DNA of 64,000 nt from contig CAWJAF010000007.1 of assembly GCA_963840785.1 (NCBI GenBank), positions 248,001 to 312,000 of the forward strand, written 5' to 3'. The notes beneath the pieces are model-generated. The model had not been told where the DNA came from. It worked only from the letters and a program-made list of their open reading frames with translations, and made no database searches. The stretch is from JALYOK01 sp963840785 (GTDB lineage: Bacteria; Pseudomonadota; Gammaproteobacteria; Burkholderiales; JALYOK01). A program made the position numbers and the translations under genes. This document shows positions 7,450 to 17,729 of this stretch, one piece after another (position 1 is the first letter of the stretch; each line of letters begins with the position of its first letter).

Positions 7450-10400
7450 TTAGCGAATTAACGGCGCCAACCATTTCTCGGCAGTTGTCGCATCCCACGT
7501 TTTCGCAGCGCATAATCCTATTTGGTCTCGGTCGATTTTGCCGACGGCGAAATATTGCGCGTCCGGATGCCCGAAATAAAAGCCGCTCACCGCTGCGGTC
7601 GGCAACATCGCGTAGTTTTCCGTCAACGTCATACCCGCGTTTTCCGGCGCGTTGAGCAAATCGAACAGCAAGCCTTTCTCGGTGTGATCCGGGCAGGCCG
7701 GATAGCCCGGCGCGGGGCGAATGCCTTGATATTTTTCAGCGATCAGTTCATTGTTTGTCGAGATTTTCGCTTTTGGCATATCCCCAAAATTCCTTGCGCA
7801 CGCGCAAATGCAAATGCTCGGCGAACGCTTCGGCCAGGCGATCGGCCAGGGCTTTGACCATGATGGCGTTGTAGTCGTCGTGATTCTTTTCGAATTTCGC
7901 CACGATCGGATCGATGCCGATGCCCGCCGTGACCGCAAAACAACCGAAATAATCTTTCACGCCGCTATCTTTCGGCGCGACGAAATCCGCCAGACAATAG
8001 TTGGCGCGATCGCTCGGCTTTTGCGCTTGCTGGCGCAAGAAATGAAATGTCGCGACAACTTTTTTGCGCGATTCGTCAGCGTAAATTTCAACGTCATCGC
8101 CCTTGCTAGTTCGCAGGGCAAAGTCCAATCACGCGCTGGCCTTGAGCCATTTCTCTGCCACGATCCGCTCCAGCATTGCCTGTCCATCGTTGAACACATT
8201 GCGCGCCGCTTCGCCGACGATTTCGTCTTCAAAATGTTCGGATAATTCCCTGCCAAATCCCAAGTCTGAAAAAACGGCGTCCAGTCGATGTGCTGGGCGA
8301 TTAAATCCAGTGGATAATCGTCGAATACGCCAAGCCCGAGCAAATTTGGCTTGGTCGGCTTAAATTTTTCCAATCGATTTTCGTTGCGTTTTTGCGCGCC
8401 GCGGCAAGCGAAACGAGCGCTTGGCCTTTTTTGTTCGCGTGCTGCTCGCGAACTTTTTCGTAGTCTTCGGCTAATGCTTTTCACATACGCATCACGCCCA
8501 TCGCTCGACAGCAAACTCGAAACAACCGGCACGCTGCGCGAAGCGTCGGGCACCCAAATCACCGGGCCTTTGTAATGCGGCGCGATTTTCACCGCCGTGT
8601 GCACGCGCGAGGTCGTCGCGCCGCCGATCAGCAGCGGAATCGTGAAGCCTTCGCGCTGCATTTCCTTGGCGACGTGCACCATCTCTTCCAGCGATGGCGT
8701 AATCAAGCCCGACACGCCGATGATGTCGGCGTTCACTTCGCGCGCCGTGCGCAAAATTTTGTCGCACGGCACCATCACGCCGAGATCGATCACTTCGTAG
8801 TTATTACATTGCAGCACCACGCCGACGATATTTTTGCCGATGTCGTGCACGTCGCCCTTCACTGTCGCCATCACGATGCGGCCTTTCGGCTTTAGCGTCG
8901 CCGACGCGTTTCTTTTCCGCTTCGATATAGGGAATCAAATGCGCGACGGCTTGTTTCATCACCCGCGCCGATTTCACCACTTGCGGCAAAAACATTTTGC
9001 CCGCGCCAAACAAATCGCCGACGACATTCATGCCGTCCATCAACGGGCCTTCGATGACTTGAATCGGCCGCTCGAATTGTTGCCGCGCTTCTTCCGTATC
9101 TTCGACGATAAACGTCGTGATGCCGCGCACCAGCGCATGGGTCAAGCGCTTCGCCGACGCTGGCGTTGCGCCAAGCTAAATCTTCCACTTGGGTTTTCGC
9201 CGAGCCCTTTACGTTTTCGGCAAAAGTCACCAGGCGTTCGGTCGCGTCGGGACGGCGATTGAGCACGACGTCTTCAACATGTTCGCGCAATTCCGTCGGG
9301 AATTTCGATCATACACGCCGAGTTGCCCGGCGTTGACGATGCCCATGGTCATGCCCGCTTGAATCGCGTGATACAAAAACACCGTGTGAATCGCTTCGCG
9401 CACCGGATCGTTGCCGCGGAAACTAAAGCTCACGTTCGACACGCCGCCGGTGATTTTCGCGTGAGGCAAATTTTGCTTAATCCAGCGCGTGGCGTCGATG
9501 AAATCCACGGCGTAATTGTTGTGTTCTTCAATGCCCGTCGCGATGGCAAAAATATTCGGATCGAAAATGATATCTTCCGGCGCGAAGCCGACTTCGTTGA
9601 CCAAAATATCGTAGCTGTTTTTGCAGATTTCTTTCTTGCGTTGCAAGCGTATCGGCTTGACCTTTTTCATCGAACGCCATCACGATCACCGCCGCGCCGT
9701 AACGCCGCACTAATTTCGCTTGCTCGACGAATTTCGCCTTGCCTTCTTTCATCGAAATCGAATTGACCACGCAGCGGCCCTGCACGCATTTCAAGCCCGC
9801 TTCGATCACTTCCCATTTCGACGAATCGATCATCACCGGCACGCGCGAAATATCCGGCTCGGAGGCGATCAGGTTCAAAAATTTCACCATCGCCGCCTTG
9901 GAATCGAGCATCGCCTCGTCCATATTGATGTCGATGATCTGCGCGCCGTTTTCCACTTGTTGGCGCGCGACGTCCAGCGCGGCGTTGTAATCGCCGGCGA
10001 GAATCAAGCGCGCGAAGGCGCGCGAGCCGGTGACATTGGTGCGTTCGCCGACGTTGACGAAAAGAGAGTCGTCGCCGATGTTCAGGGGCTCAAGGCCCGA
10101 CAGCCTTAACGCTTTACTCATGCGGCGAATGCGCGGGGTGCGACCGCCTTGATACTCGCACCGATCGCGGCAATGTGCGCCGGTGTCGTGCCGCAGCAGC
10201 CGCCGGTGATGTTCACAAAACCGGATTCGGCGAATTCTTTAATGTGGCTTCGCGGTGTGTTCCGGCAGTTCGTCGTAGCCCGTATCGGCGAGCGGATTGG
10301 GCAAGCCGGCGTTAGGATGGCAACTCACATAAGTGTCGGCCACTCGCGCCAGTCTTCCAAGTAAGGCCGCATCAATTCCGCGCCGAGCGCGCAGTTTAGG

Positions 10401-11140
10401 CCGACTGAAATGGGTCGCGCGTGCTTCACCGAATTCCAAAACGCTTCCGTGGTTTGCCCCGACAGCGTGCGGCCGCTGGCGTCGGTGATGGTGCCGGAAA
10501 TCATGATCGGGCGACGCGCTTCGGGTGTTGGTCGAAATAATTGATTGATGGCGAACAGCGCGGCTTTGGCGTTGAGCGTATCGAAAATGGTTTCGACGAG
10601 GATAATATCCGCGCCGCCGTCGATCAGTGCTTTTGTCGCTTCGGTGTAAGCGAGTTACCAATTCATCGAAACGTCACGTTGCGAGCACCGGGATCGTTCA
10701 CGTCCGGCGAAATTGACGCGGTGCGATTGGTCGGGCCGAGTACGCCAGCGCAGAAGCGCGGTTTCGTCGGGTCCTTCTTGTTGAATTCATCGCAGAGCTC
10801 GCGCACCATCTTCGCCGCCGCGAAATTCAGCTCATACACGATATCTTCCAAGTGATAATCGGCCATCGCGATCGACGTAGAATTGAACGTATTGGTTTCT
10901 ATGATGTCTGCACCTGCTATCGAGGTATTGTCGATGAATCTCGCGAATGATCTGCGGTTGTGTTAGCGTGAGCAAGGTCGTTATTGCCTTTAAGGTCGTG
11001 CGGAAAGTCTTTGAAGCGCTCGCCACGATAGGCGGCTTCGTCCAGTTGTAATTTTGGATCATCGTGCCCATCGCGCCATCCAGAAACAGGATGCGTTTTG
11101 CAAGTTGTTGATGAAGTTGTTGCAGCCGGGTCGAAGTCAT
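7450..11140 (-). CDS. metH: cobalamin-dependent methionine synthase, many frameshifts
   Basis: MetH transfers a methyl group from 5-methyltetrahydrofolate to homocysteine through cobalamin. All four modules are present in order on the minus strand. The homocysteine domain covers 11140 to about 10130 (LDGAMGTMIQ; zinc-binding GGCCGTTPAHI near 10190). The pterin domain covers 10121 to about 9150 (VGERTNVTGS). The cobalamin domain covers about 9145-8480, with the cofactor motif DVHDIGKNIVG near 8850. The SAM-dependent reactivation domain runs to 7450 (RPAPGYPACPDH near 7710). The full span equals the usual length of about 1230 residues. At least ten single-base frame breaks are scattered through it. 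The regular spacing of intact motifs argues for sequence error rather than decay. No cobalamin or SAM riboswitch was recognised upstream. Confidence 0.93.
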
Positions 11141-11218
11141 TTTAAGGACAGAAGAAAATGAGCGTAACTGTCGATTTTAGCATGCGAGCTTTAGTCCGTT
11201 TAAGCGTCAGGCGCACTA

Positions 11219-11755
11219 TTGTTAGCGCTCTCCCTCGGTTCGTATGCCTATGAAGGGTTCGACACGCCGAGACAGCCTCGTAGCCTTGCGTTGAAGAAAC
11301 TCGCAAAGACATTACTCACGGAGATTGAGTATCTTTCGCGTTACTGGGCGACGAAATCTTTGCCGTTGATATTGCTGGTTTCCCAAGATGAGATCAATCG
11401 TGTCGTTTGTAAACAGCCCTGCGCGGTGCGCGCGGCTTACATGCCCGATCGCGGCGTGTTGCTCGCCGAAACCTTAGATCCAGTTAATGTGCCGCTTGAT
11501 CGCTCGATCTTAGTCCACGAACTGGTGCATTACTTGCAAGAAATCAACAATCGCTACTCGGATTTATCGCCCTGCAAGCGCTGGTTCCAGCGCGAGCACG
11601 AAGCTTACGCGGTGCAAAATCAATACCTCTACAAAATCAATGCCAACCGCCATGTCGGTGGCATGCTCGAGCCGTCCATGTGCAAAGATCATCCAGAAGA
11701 GAAAAAATCGACGACTTTTCAGACCGAAGAGGAACGATCCAGCCTGCGATATTGA
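11219..11755 (+). CDS. metallopeptidase-like protein with HELVH motif (DUF6647-like)
   Basis: A 178-residue frame opens at a TTG (11219). It has a zincin-like motif HELVHYLQE near residue 100 with Glu/His-rich sequence after it (REHEAYAVQ), resembling the third ligand region of small gluzincins, and cysteine pairs (VVCKQPC, PCKRW). The N-terminus (LALSLGSYAYEG) looks like the end of a signal peptide. An ATG at 11182 opens a basic start (MRALVRLSVRR) in another frame, so a missing base near 11215 could hide the true start. It converges with comM, overlapping it by 37 bases. Function is unknown; peptidase activity is only suggested by the motif. Confidence 0.7.
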   Translation: MLALSLGSYAYEGFDTPRQPRSLALKKLAKTLLTEIEYLSRYWATKSLPLILLVSQDEINRVVCKQPCAVRAAYMPDRGVLLAETLDPVNVPLDRSILVHELVHYLQEINNRYSDLSPCKRWFQREHEAYAVQNQYLYKINANRHVGGMLEPSMCKDHPEEKKSTTFQTEEERSSLRY

Positions 11756-13224
11756 ATCGCTTCGCCAATGTAGGCGCTAGTGATGTTGTCTTTGCCGGCC
11801 AAATCGGCAATCGTCCGAGCTAGTTTTAATATTCGATGATAGGCGCGCGCCGATAAACTTAAGCGCGAAATCGCTTGCTTCAACAAATTTTCCCCCGCTT
11901 CATCGGGCTTGCACAGCCGATCGATTTCTTTCGTCGCAAGTTGCGAATTGGGCTTGCCTTGCCGCGCCAATTGGCGCTGGTAGGCGATTTCCACGCGGGC
12001 TTGCACTGTGCTCGACGATTCGCCGTCAGCCTGTTTGGTGAGTTCGTTTTCGCTCAACGCCGGCACTTCGATTTGAATATCGATGCGATCGAGCAGCGGA
12101 CCGGAAATTTTGCCGCGATAGCGCGAGACTTGATCCGGCGTGCAACGGCATTTGCCGTTCGGGTGACCTAAATATCCGCACGGACAGGGATTCATCGCCG
12201 CAACTAATTGGAACTGCGCTGGGAATTCAGCTTGGCGCGCGGCGCGCGAAATGGTGATGCGGCCGGATTCGAGCGGCTCGCGCAGCACTTCAAGCACGCC
12301 GCGTTCGAACTCAGGCAATTCATCAAGAAATAGCACGCCGTGATGAGCGAGCGAAATTTCGCCCGGTTTTGGGTTGCCGCCGCCGCCGACTAATGCCACG
12401 CTCGACGCCGTGTGATGCGGCGAGCGGATGACGCGTTTACGCCAATTTTCGAGCTTAAAACCACCGGTTCCGAGTGATTGAATCGCCGCGGATTCCAGCG
12501 CTTCTTCCATCGTCATGCTCGGCAGCAAGCCGGGAAAACGATGAGCCAGCATGGATTTGCCTGTCCCCGGCGGCCCAAGCATCAGTACGCTGTGAACGCC
12601 TGCCGCGGCGATTTCCAATGCGCGTTTTGCTTGGGTTTGACCTTTCACCTCGCCAAGATCAAGGTAGGATGCGGCTTGCGGCAATGGCTGCTCCGAGAGC
12701 CGCGCTAGCATTGCCTGTCCGGTGAGGTGCCCGCAGACTTCCAGTAGAGACTTCGCCGGATAAACGACCGCATTTTCCACCAAGGCCGATTCCTTCGCGG
12801 ATTCAAAAGGCAGGATAAATGCGCGGCCGGATTTCACCGCGCGGAAGGTCATCGCCAGCGCGCCGCGTATCGGTCGCAGCTCACCTGTAAGCGCTAACTC
12901 ACCGGCAAATTCATATTCGGCAAGCCTGTTGCTTGGGATTTGTCCGGTTGCCGCGAGAATGCCCAGCGCAATCGGGAGGTCAAAACGGCCACTTTCTTTC
13001 GGCAAATCCGCCGGCGCTAAATTGACCGTAATGCGCCGCGCCGGGAATTCAAAGCGCGCATTTTGCAGCGCCGCGCGCACGCGATCTTTGCTTTCTTTGA
13101 CTTCGGTTTCCGGCAACCCGACGATGGTGAAATTCGGCAAACCGCCGGAAAGATGCACCTCGACCGTCACCTGCGGCGCGTCCATGCCGGTCAGCGCGCG
13201 GCTATAAAGAACGGCGAGAGACAT
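11719..13224 (-). CDS. comM: ComM/YifB-family Mg-chelatase-like AAA+ ATPase
   Basis: The frame is intact at 501 residues, the usual family length. An N-terminal Lon-like S5 fold (residues 1-170, start MSLAVLYSRAL) precedes the AAA+ module. Walker A is GPPGTGKS at about 217-224 and Walker B is VLFLDELPEF near 320. A four-cysteine zinc loop (CPCGYLGHPNGKCRC) and the C-terminal Mg-chelatase helical domain follow. ComM is a branch-migration helicase that aids integration of DNA taken up by natural transformation. It lies 49 bases upstream of, and on the same strand as, a ubiK-like gene's 3' neighbourhood, an arrangement common in betaproteobacteria. Confidence 0.95.
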   Translation of the reverse strand: MSLAVLYSRALTGMDAPQVTVEVHLSGGLPNFTIVGLPETEVKESKDRVRAALQNARFEFPARRITVNLAPADLPKESGRFDLPIALGILAATGQIPSNRLAEYEFAGELALTGELRPIRGALAMTFRAVKSGRAFILPFESAKESALVENAVVYPAKSLLEVCGHLTGQAMLARLSEQPLPQAASYLDLGEVKGQTQAKRALEIAAAGVHSVLMLGPPGTGKSMLAHRFPGLLPSMTMEEALESAAIQSLGTGGFKLENWRKRVIRSPHHTASSVALVGGGGNPKPGEISLAHHGVLFLDELPEFERGVLEVLREPLESGRITISRAARQAEFPAQFQLVAAMNPCPCGYLGHPNGKCRCTPDQVSRYRGKISGPLLDRIDIQIEVPALSENELTKQADGESSSTVQARVEIAYQRQLARQGKPNSQLATKEIDRLCKPDEAGENLLKQAISRLSLSARAYHRILKLARTIADLAGKDNITSAYIGEAIQYRRLDRSSSV

Positions 13225-13272
13225 CAGTTATGAAGGATGAATGCGGAAGGATGAGGGATGAAAATGGCGGGG

Positions 13273-13506
13273 CTACGAATTTTTTTCCAATTCTGCTAGC
13301 TTTGCTTCAAGCTCCGCGAGTTTTTCTCGCGTACGTTTGAGGACTTCCGTTTGCACGTCGAATTCCTCGCGCGTGACCAAATCCATTTTTGCGAACACGC
13401 TTGCGAGCATCGCTCGGGAATTTTTTTCGAAATCCTTCAGCGGACTATGAGCCGCGAGGTCGGAGAGTTTCGCGGTGATTTCTTCGATGAATTTGTTTTG
13501 AAGCAT
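13273..13506 (-). CDS. ubiK: UbiK-family accessory factor (BMFP domain)
   Basis: A 77-residue protein if started at the ATG at 13506 (MLQNKFIEEI), which has AAAGG about 8 bases upstream. A GTG at 13524 would add six residues. The sequence is a membrane-associated helix followed by a C-terminal trimeric coiled coil (TREKLAELEAKLAELEKNS). UbiK helps the UbiJ-associated aerobic ubiquinone biosynthesis complex and binds lipids. It is on the same strand as comM and upstream of it, the arrangement seen in many betaproteobacteria. Confidence 0.85.
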   Translation of the reverse strand: MLQNKFIEEITAKLSDLAAHSPLKDFEKNSRAMLASVFAKMDLVTREEFDVQTEVLKRTREKLAELEAKLAELEKNS

Positions 13507-13616
13507 GGCAGGCGACCTTTTCACATCGGCACGTAAAATTAACCAAATAAGTCTAGCAGGTTATCGAGTACGAAGACTTTAATGGGGCCGAGTTTAGGCG
13601 TGGCGCTATCTCAGTT

Positions 13617-14312
13617 TCACCAAAGTTGCGCCCATTTTGGCGCAATAATCGAACGCCGTTCGTCCGCGTTGAAGTCCCGCAGCAATGCCTCTTTATGATT
13701 CTTGTTGAGGTAATACAAAGCGCCATTTCGCGTATAAATTGTTCGACCACGGTGATCCTTTCCTGTCCAGTCGGCGCCATCAATTGCGTTTGCTGTTCGG
13801 AATGTTCGGTCGGTGTCGTAGTGGTCAAGATCGGTTTCAATCTTCAAACCGTGAGGCACATGGTTTGGATGATGATTGGGCATGGGCGCCATGAAGATTT
13901 CGGTTTTTCCACCATGCGGCGTTCGTGTGCCATTCGCGCCATAGGCAAGACGAAGTGTTTTGTCATCAATGAATCGACCACCGCCGCCCCAAGTGCTTCC
14001 TTCCGGCCACAGCGCGAGAGCCGTTAGATGAGGCGGTTTGCTAACTGCCGTGTAGGTATCGTCGTATCCGTCTTCCGTTTTGCCGCCGCGGTACTTGGAA
14101 GCAAAATATACGAACAGATTTCCATCGGGCGATAAACCACAGCGCTCTTCGTAAATGCGGCCATGGAACTATTGACCGTCCTCGAAGGTATCTTTTGCTG
14201 TGTTCCATTTAACGACTTCAACCCATCGTGTTGGGCCGCGTCGTAGGATGACCGCAATTGGTGCCTGCGCGGCGAAGATCAGCGCGAGTCTGCAAAAAAC
14301 TACTTTTTCCAT
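13617..14312 (-). CDS. secreted protein of unknown function interrupted by one in-frame amber codon
   Basis: The ATG at 14312 opens a single continuous frame of 231 codons to the TGA at 13617. A signal peptide (CRLALIFAAQAPIA) leads into TRWVEVVKWNTAKDTFEDGQ. The only interruption is TAG at codon 48 (14171-14169), directly after DGQ and before FHGRIYEERCGLSPDGNLFVYF, where TGG (Trp) would fit. Downstream are KYRGGKTEDGYDD, a Gly-rich STWGGGGRF segment and a His/Asn/Pro-rich MPNHHPNH patch. No indel is needed. Either a point mutation or a base-call error has truncated it. I do not recognise the family; a beta-rich propeller-like fold is suggested by the repeated aromatic strands. Confidence 0.65.
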
Positions 14313-14476
14313 CGACGGAGCTTATCAAATTTACCGAATCGGTTCGCGTCAACACCGCTTCGCGTCACATGGATGATAAATTTGTTGATGGGTGGCAAGG
14401 CTGAGATCCTCATGGATATTGCCTCTTCAGGCATGCCGCGCCAGAAGGCAAGCGGCAAGCGCATCCTGGAGCGATG

Positions 14477-15670
14477 CTATTTTTTGCCGCTTTCATAAAC
14501 CACATCCTTCTGCATCAATGCAATCAGCGCCCCCGCCACCAATACCGCCACCGTCGGCGCAAGTCCGACGCGTAGCGAGCCGAATAGATCCGCCAGCCAT
14601 CCCGTCGCAACCGGGCCGAGGATTTGCCCGGTCGAAAATACGATCGTGAATGTCGCGACCGCGGCACCCCAAGCCTGTTTTGGCAATGCGCGCTTGGCGA
14701 GATTCGTGACGGAGCCGGGGATGTTCCACATCGCGCTGCCGCACATTACCGCCGAGAGGAATAGCGACACACTACCGGCGTGTACCAGCGGCAACAGCGC
14801 ACCGACGGCGAGCGTGGCGATGGCAGCGGACATCATGCGCGCGGGTTGCCAGTTTTGTATTGCGCGTCGCCATAGCCATGGCCCCAACAAACTCGCGACA
14901 CCGAACGAGCACCACACGGCGATCACTTGGCCCGTGCCGCCGCCGTGGTCGCGAATCCACGCGATAACGAACGTCATGTAGGCGATGTAACCGAGGCCGA
15001 ACAAAGCGTAGGCGATTAGCGCGGGGCGCAAATGTCTGACGCCATCCGACGCGGCAACCTTGTTGCGTATCGCGCTTGGGGTTTCGATATTGGGCTCATC
15101 GATTTGCCGCGCGGCCCACGCGCACAAAATAAAGGCAACGAATCCCGCGATGCCCATCCAAATCCACGCCTGTGGCCAAGCCGACGGGCCTGCTGCGTCG
15201 AGCAAAAACGGAATCGTCGCACCGCATAAAATAAAACCAATGCCGCCGCCCGCGAAATATATTGCCGTCGTTGTCGACGCCAATCGTGGCTGGCCTGGCG
15301 CCACATTCGCCGACAGCGCACCGCCGCTAATGAACGTCGCCGCGCCAGTCACGCCGGAGGCCATGCGCCAAAACCCAAGCCAAAAAATATCGTGCGTAAA
15401 ACCCGTCGCGAGAACGCAAAGCGCCGTCAACAACACGCCACCGATAAACAAGCGACGGTTGCCCGTGTGGCGAATCACCAGGCGCGTAATAATTGCGCCG
15501 ATCAAATAGCCGATCGCATTCGCGGTGTTCAGCCAACCGGACTGCACGTAGTTCCAATGCAACTCGCTGCGCATCGCCGGCAACACCAATGCATAGGCGA
15601 AACGGGCGAAGGAATTGGAGACGGTGACGCCGAGGGAAAGAAGGAAGGCTAGGAGATAGGGGCGGACCAT
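14477..15670 (-). CDS. MFS transporter, YbfB/YjiJ family
   Basis: This 397-residue intact protein has twelve predicted membrane segments. It carries family features: the N-terminal NSFARFAYALVLPAMR segment in helix 1, GWLNTANAIGYLIGA in helix 2 and HTGNRRLFIGG before helix 3. A central loop (residues about 195-215) separates the two halves. YbfB/YjiJ-type carriers are inner-membrane secondary transporters whose substrates are mostly unknown; some export aromatic acids or drugs. The gene stands alone on the minus strand, with about 165 bases to the preceding gene and 130 to the next. Confidence 0.88.
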   Translation of the reverse strand: MVRPYLLAFLLSLGVTVSNSFARFAYALVLPAMRSELHWNYVQSGWLNTANAIGYLIGAIITRLVIRHTGNRRLFIGGVLLTALCVLATGFTHDIFWLGFWRMASGVTGAATFISGGALSANVAPGQPRLASTTTAIYFAGGGIGFILCGATIPFLLDAAGPSAWPQAWIWMGIAGFVAFILCAWAARQIDEPNIETPSAIRNKVAASDGVRHLRPALIAYALFGLGYIAYMTFVIAWIRDHGGGTGQVIAVWCSFGVASLLGPWLWRRAIQNWQPARMMSAAIATLAVGALLPLVHAGSVSLFLSAVMCGSAMWNIPGSVTNLAKRALPKQAWGAAVATFTIVFSTGQILGPVATGWLADLFGSLRVGLAPTVAVLVAGALIALMQKDVVYESGKK

Positions 15671-15802
15671 GGATGAAGTTTCGCGTTAGGCAAAGTAGTT
15701 AGTGCGACCGTGGTGGGGTTCTATAAATTGTTCGCACCACTGTCAAAACCGATAACCCAGCCTCTTGCGGGGGGGCTCTGTCAGGTCAAGTGGTGGAAAG
15801 CA

Positions 15803-16144
15803 CTAAGCGCGCGCCGCCTTTACCGCGGCGCGCACGATCGCCGTCACGGCTCGAACATCGTATGACACGTCAACAGGCAGTTTGATGTGACGCATTTGTT
15901 TGCCCGTGCCCGTCAGGAGTTTATTTGGATCGGCAATCGTAGCGCCAACCCAGATTTGAAGATTGACGTACTGCGTGTGGGCGACCAGTGCGCACACGTT
16001 TGAATCGAGGTGATAGGTCAGGTTGCCCCACTTTATGCTGGGCATGAGATCCGGCGCAGCTGTGCGGATGAGCGCATCGAGCGTGCGAACGTGATCGTGA
16101 AGCGACGAATCGGTAGTCGTGAGGCAGTTGTCTAGCGTTTCCAT
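15803..16144 (-). CDS. DUF1801-domain protein (YdhG-like)
   Basis: The start at 16144 (METLDNCL) gives 113 residues. The family pattern includes LDALIRTAAPDLMPSIKWGNLTYHL, then the central strands VCALVAHTQYVNLQIWVGA, then GTGKQMRHIKLP and a C-terminal helix. DUF1801 proteins are small cytosolic alpha/beta proteins with no established biochemical role. It overlaps the end of the upstream membrane-protein gene by 13 bases, so the two are probably co-expressed. Confidence 0.8.
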   Translation of the reverse strand: METLDNCLTTTDSSLHDHVRTLDALIRTAAPDLMPSIKWGNLTYHLDSNVCALVAHTQYVNLQIWVGATIADPNKLLTGTGKQMRHIKLPVDVSYDVRAVTAIVRAAVKAARA

Positions 16145-16425
16145 AAGCCGGCAGCGAAGAATGTCCACAGTATGCAGATCACGACGGTACGATACTTCGC
16201 CAGGTCGGATGTGCAAATAAATAGGAGCGTGCCGTAAAGTGTAAAAAAAAACGCAACGCCGTAAAAACGGTTTTGACTATCGAGGGCGGGATCCGTTAAG
16301 ACTTCGGTAGGGGCTTTGGCGCCAAGCATCACATCGGCACTAAGTCCAAAAATCAAATGAACCGCGCCGACGATCCAAAAAATCGGCGCGACTAGTTTTA
16401 AGAAAATTGAAATGGTACGCATCAA
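16132..16425 (-). CDS. small integral membrane protein, DUF4345-like, possibly truncated
   Basis: The 97-residue frame encodes three or four hydrophobic helices (LKLVAPIFWIVGAVHLIFGL, FYGVAFFFTLYGTLLFIC, VVICILWTFFAAGLW). The NRFYGVAF segment is typical of DUF4345 membrane proteins, which usually run to about 120-130 residues. This frame stops abruptly after FFAAGLWKR, so a frame break near 16140 may have removed the last helix. It overlaps the acyl-CoA dehydrogenase stop by 4 bases (ATGA) and leads into the DUF1801 gene. Function unknown. Confidence 0.65.
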   Translation of the reverse strand: MMRTISIFLKLVAPIFWIVGAVHLIFGLSADVMLGAKAPTEVLTDPALDSQNRFYGVAFFFTLYGTLLFICTSDLAKYRTVVICILWTFFAAGLWKR

Positions 16426-17591
16426 ATTTGCAGTTGCCGTGCTGCGAGATCTTTGAGGATTTCTTCGGAGCCGCCGCCGATCATCATGACTTTGACTTCG
16501 CGATAGATTCGCTCGCTGCGTGTGCCGCGCATATAACCCATGCCACCGAGAATTTGCAGCGCTTGATCGGCGCAGAACTGCATCGCTCTCGTCGCAACTA
16601 CTTTGGACATCGCGACTCGCGCGATCAGTTGAGCGGGATCGCCGATCTTATGTTCGATGCGGTAGACCAGTTCGTGCACGAGGCTACGGGCCGTTTCAAT
16701 TTGTAAAAACATGTCCATTAACTTATGGCGAATCACTTGGCGTTGCGATAACGTCTGTCCAAAGGTCGATCGCTGTTGCGACCAATCCAGCGCTTCGTCG
16801 AAGCAAACTTGGGCGAATCCATAAGACAGTGCTGCCATGAACAAACGCTCGGTGTTGAAGTTGTTCATAAACGTTTTGAAACCTTGATTTTCAACACCGA
16901 CCAGATTGCTAACCGGCACGCGGCAATTGTCGAAGCGCAGGTGTGCCGTATCGGAACACCACCAACCCATTTTCTTTAGTTCCGTGCGCGTTAGGCCCGG
17001 CGTGTCACCGTCGATCACCAAAACGGAGATGCCACCCGCCCCCTTGTTTTGCGAATCCGTGCGCACGGCCGTGGTGATGAAGTCCGCGCGCATGCCGGAG
17101 GTAATGAAAGTCTTTTCGCCATTCACAACGTAATGGTCGCCGTCGCGCACGGCGGTAGTTTTCAAGGCGGCGACGTCAGAACCGCCGCTGGGTTCGGTGA
17201 CGGCGAGAGCGGCGATTTTTTCACCGCGCAATACCGGCGGCAGCACGCGGCGTTTCAGCGCCTCGCTTCCAGCCGCGAGTAAGGGCGGCAGCGCAATCAT
17301 GTGCGAGTTGATGGACGCTTGAACGCCGCCGCATCCGCAGCGCGCGTACTCTTCGGCCAGAATTAATTGGAAGAAGAGGTTTGCTGGGGTTCCGCCGTAT
17401 TCTTCTGGATAGCCGAGTCCGGCCGCTCCCAGCTCGGCCGCGCGGCGATAAAGCGAACGCGGAAAGGTGCCGGCTTCGTCCCACTCATTGACAAACGGTG
17501 TGATCTCCCGCGACACAAAATCGCGCAGCGACGCGCGGAACAGTTCGTGTTCCGCGGAAAAATAGTGACTTAAGGGCGGCAATTCGAACAT
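16422..17591 (-). CDS. acyl-CoA dehydrogenase
   Basis: Intact 389-residue FAD-dependent acyl-CoA dehydrogenase. The N-terminal helical domain contains FVSREITPFVNEWDE. The mid beta domain carries ALAVTEPSGGSDVAALKTTA, the FAD/substrate signature, and the C-terminal helical domain includes QALQILGGMGYMRGTRSERIYREVKVMMIGGGSEEI. It introduces a double bond into an acyl-CoA and passes electrons to ETF. The GGGSEEI end resembles FadE/CaiA-type long-chain or branched-chain enzymes; specificity cannot be read. It is the first gene of a three-gene minus-strand group with the DUF4345- and DUF1801-like genes. Confidence 0.92.
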   Translation of the reverse strand: MFELPPLSHYFSAEHELFRASLRDFVSREITPFVNEWDEAGTFPRSLYRRAAELGAAGLGYPEEYGGTPANLFFQLILAEEYARCGCGGVQASINSHMIALPPLLAAGSEALKRRVLPPVLRGEKIAALAVTEPSGGSDVAALKTTAVRDGDHYVVNGEKTFITSGMRADFITTAVRTDSQNKGAGGISVLVIDGDTPGLTRTELKKMGWWCSDTAHLRFDNCRVPVSNLVGVENQGFKTFMNNFNTERLFMAALSYGFAQVCFDEALDWSQQRSTFGQTLSQRQVIRHKLMDMFLQIETARSLVHELVYRIEHKIGDPAQLIARVAMSKVVATRAMQFCADQALQILGGMGYMRGTRSERIYREVKVMMIGGGSEEILKDLAARQLQI

Positions 17592-17729
17592 TTATTCGCT
17601 ACCGAAAAAAGGCACAATTTCTTTTTTTCCTCGCAGAGAAATTGGGTGCTTCAACAGAATCCACGCAGTCCTGGCCCTTGCCGCTGATCACTGACCCGAA
17701 CGATACTAGCAATTTTGGCCGTAACTTGA

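Noticed and set aside
11141..11218. Cobalamin or SAM riboswitch upstream of metH
   Set aside because: The leader is short and I could not find the conserved B12-box or SAM-riboswitch core.
14169..14171. Genome-wide stop-codon reassignment of TAG
   Set aside because: Other genes use TAG as a normal terminator (for example the PhoX gene at 50005 and the toxin at 30592), so reassignment is unlikely.
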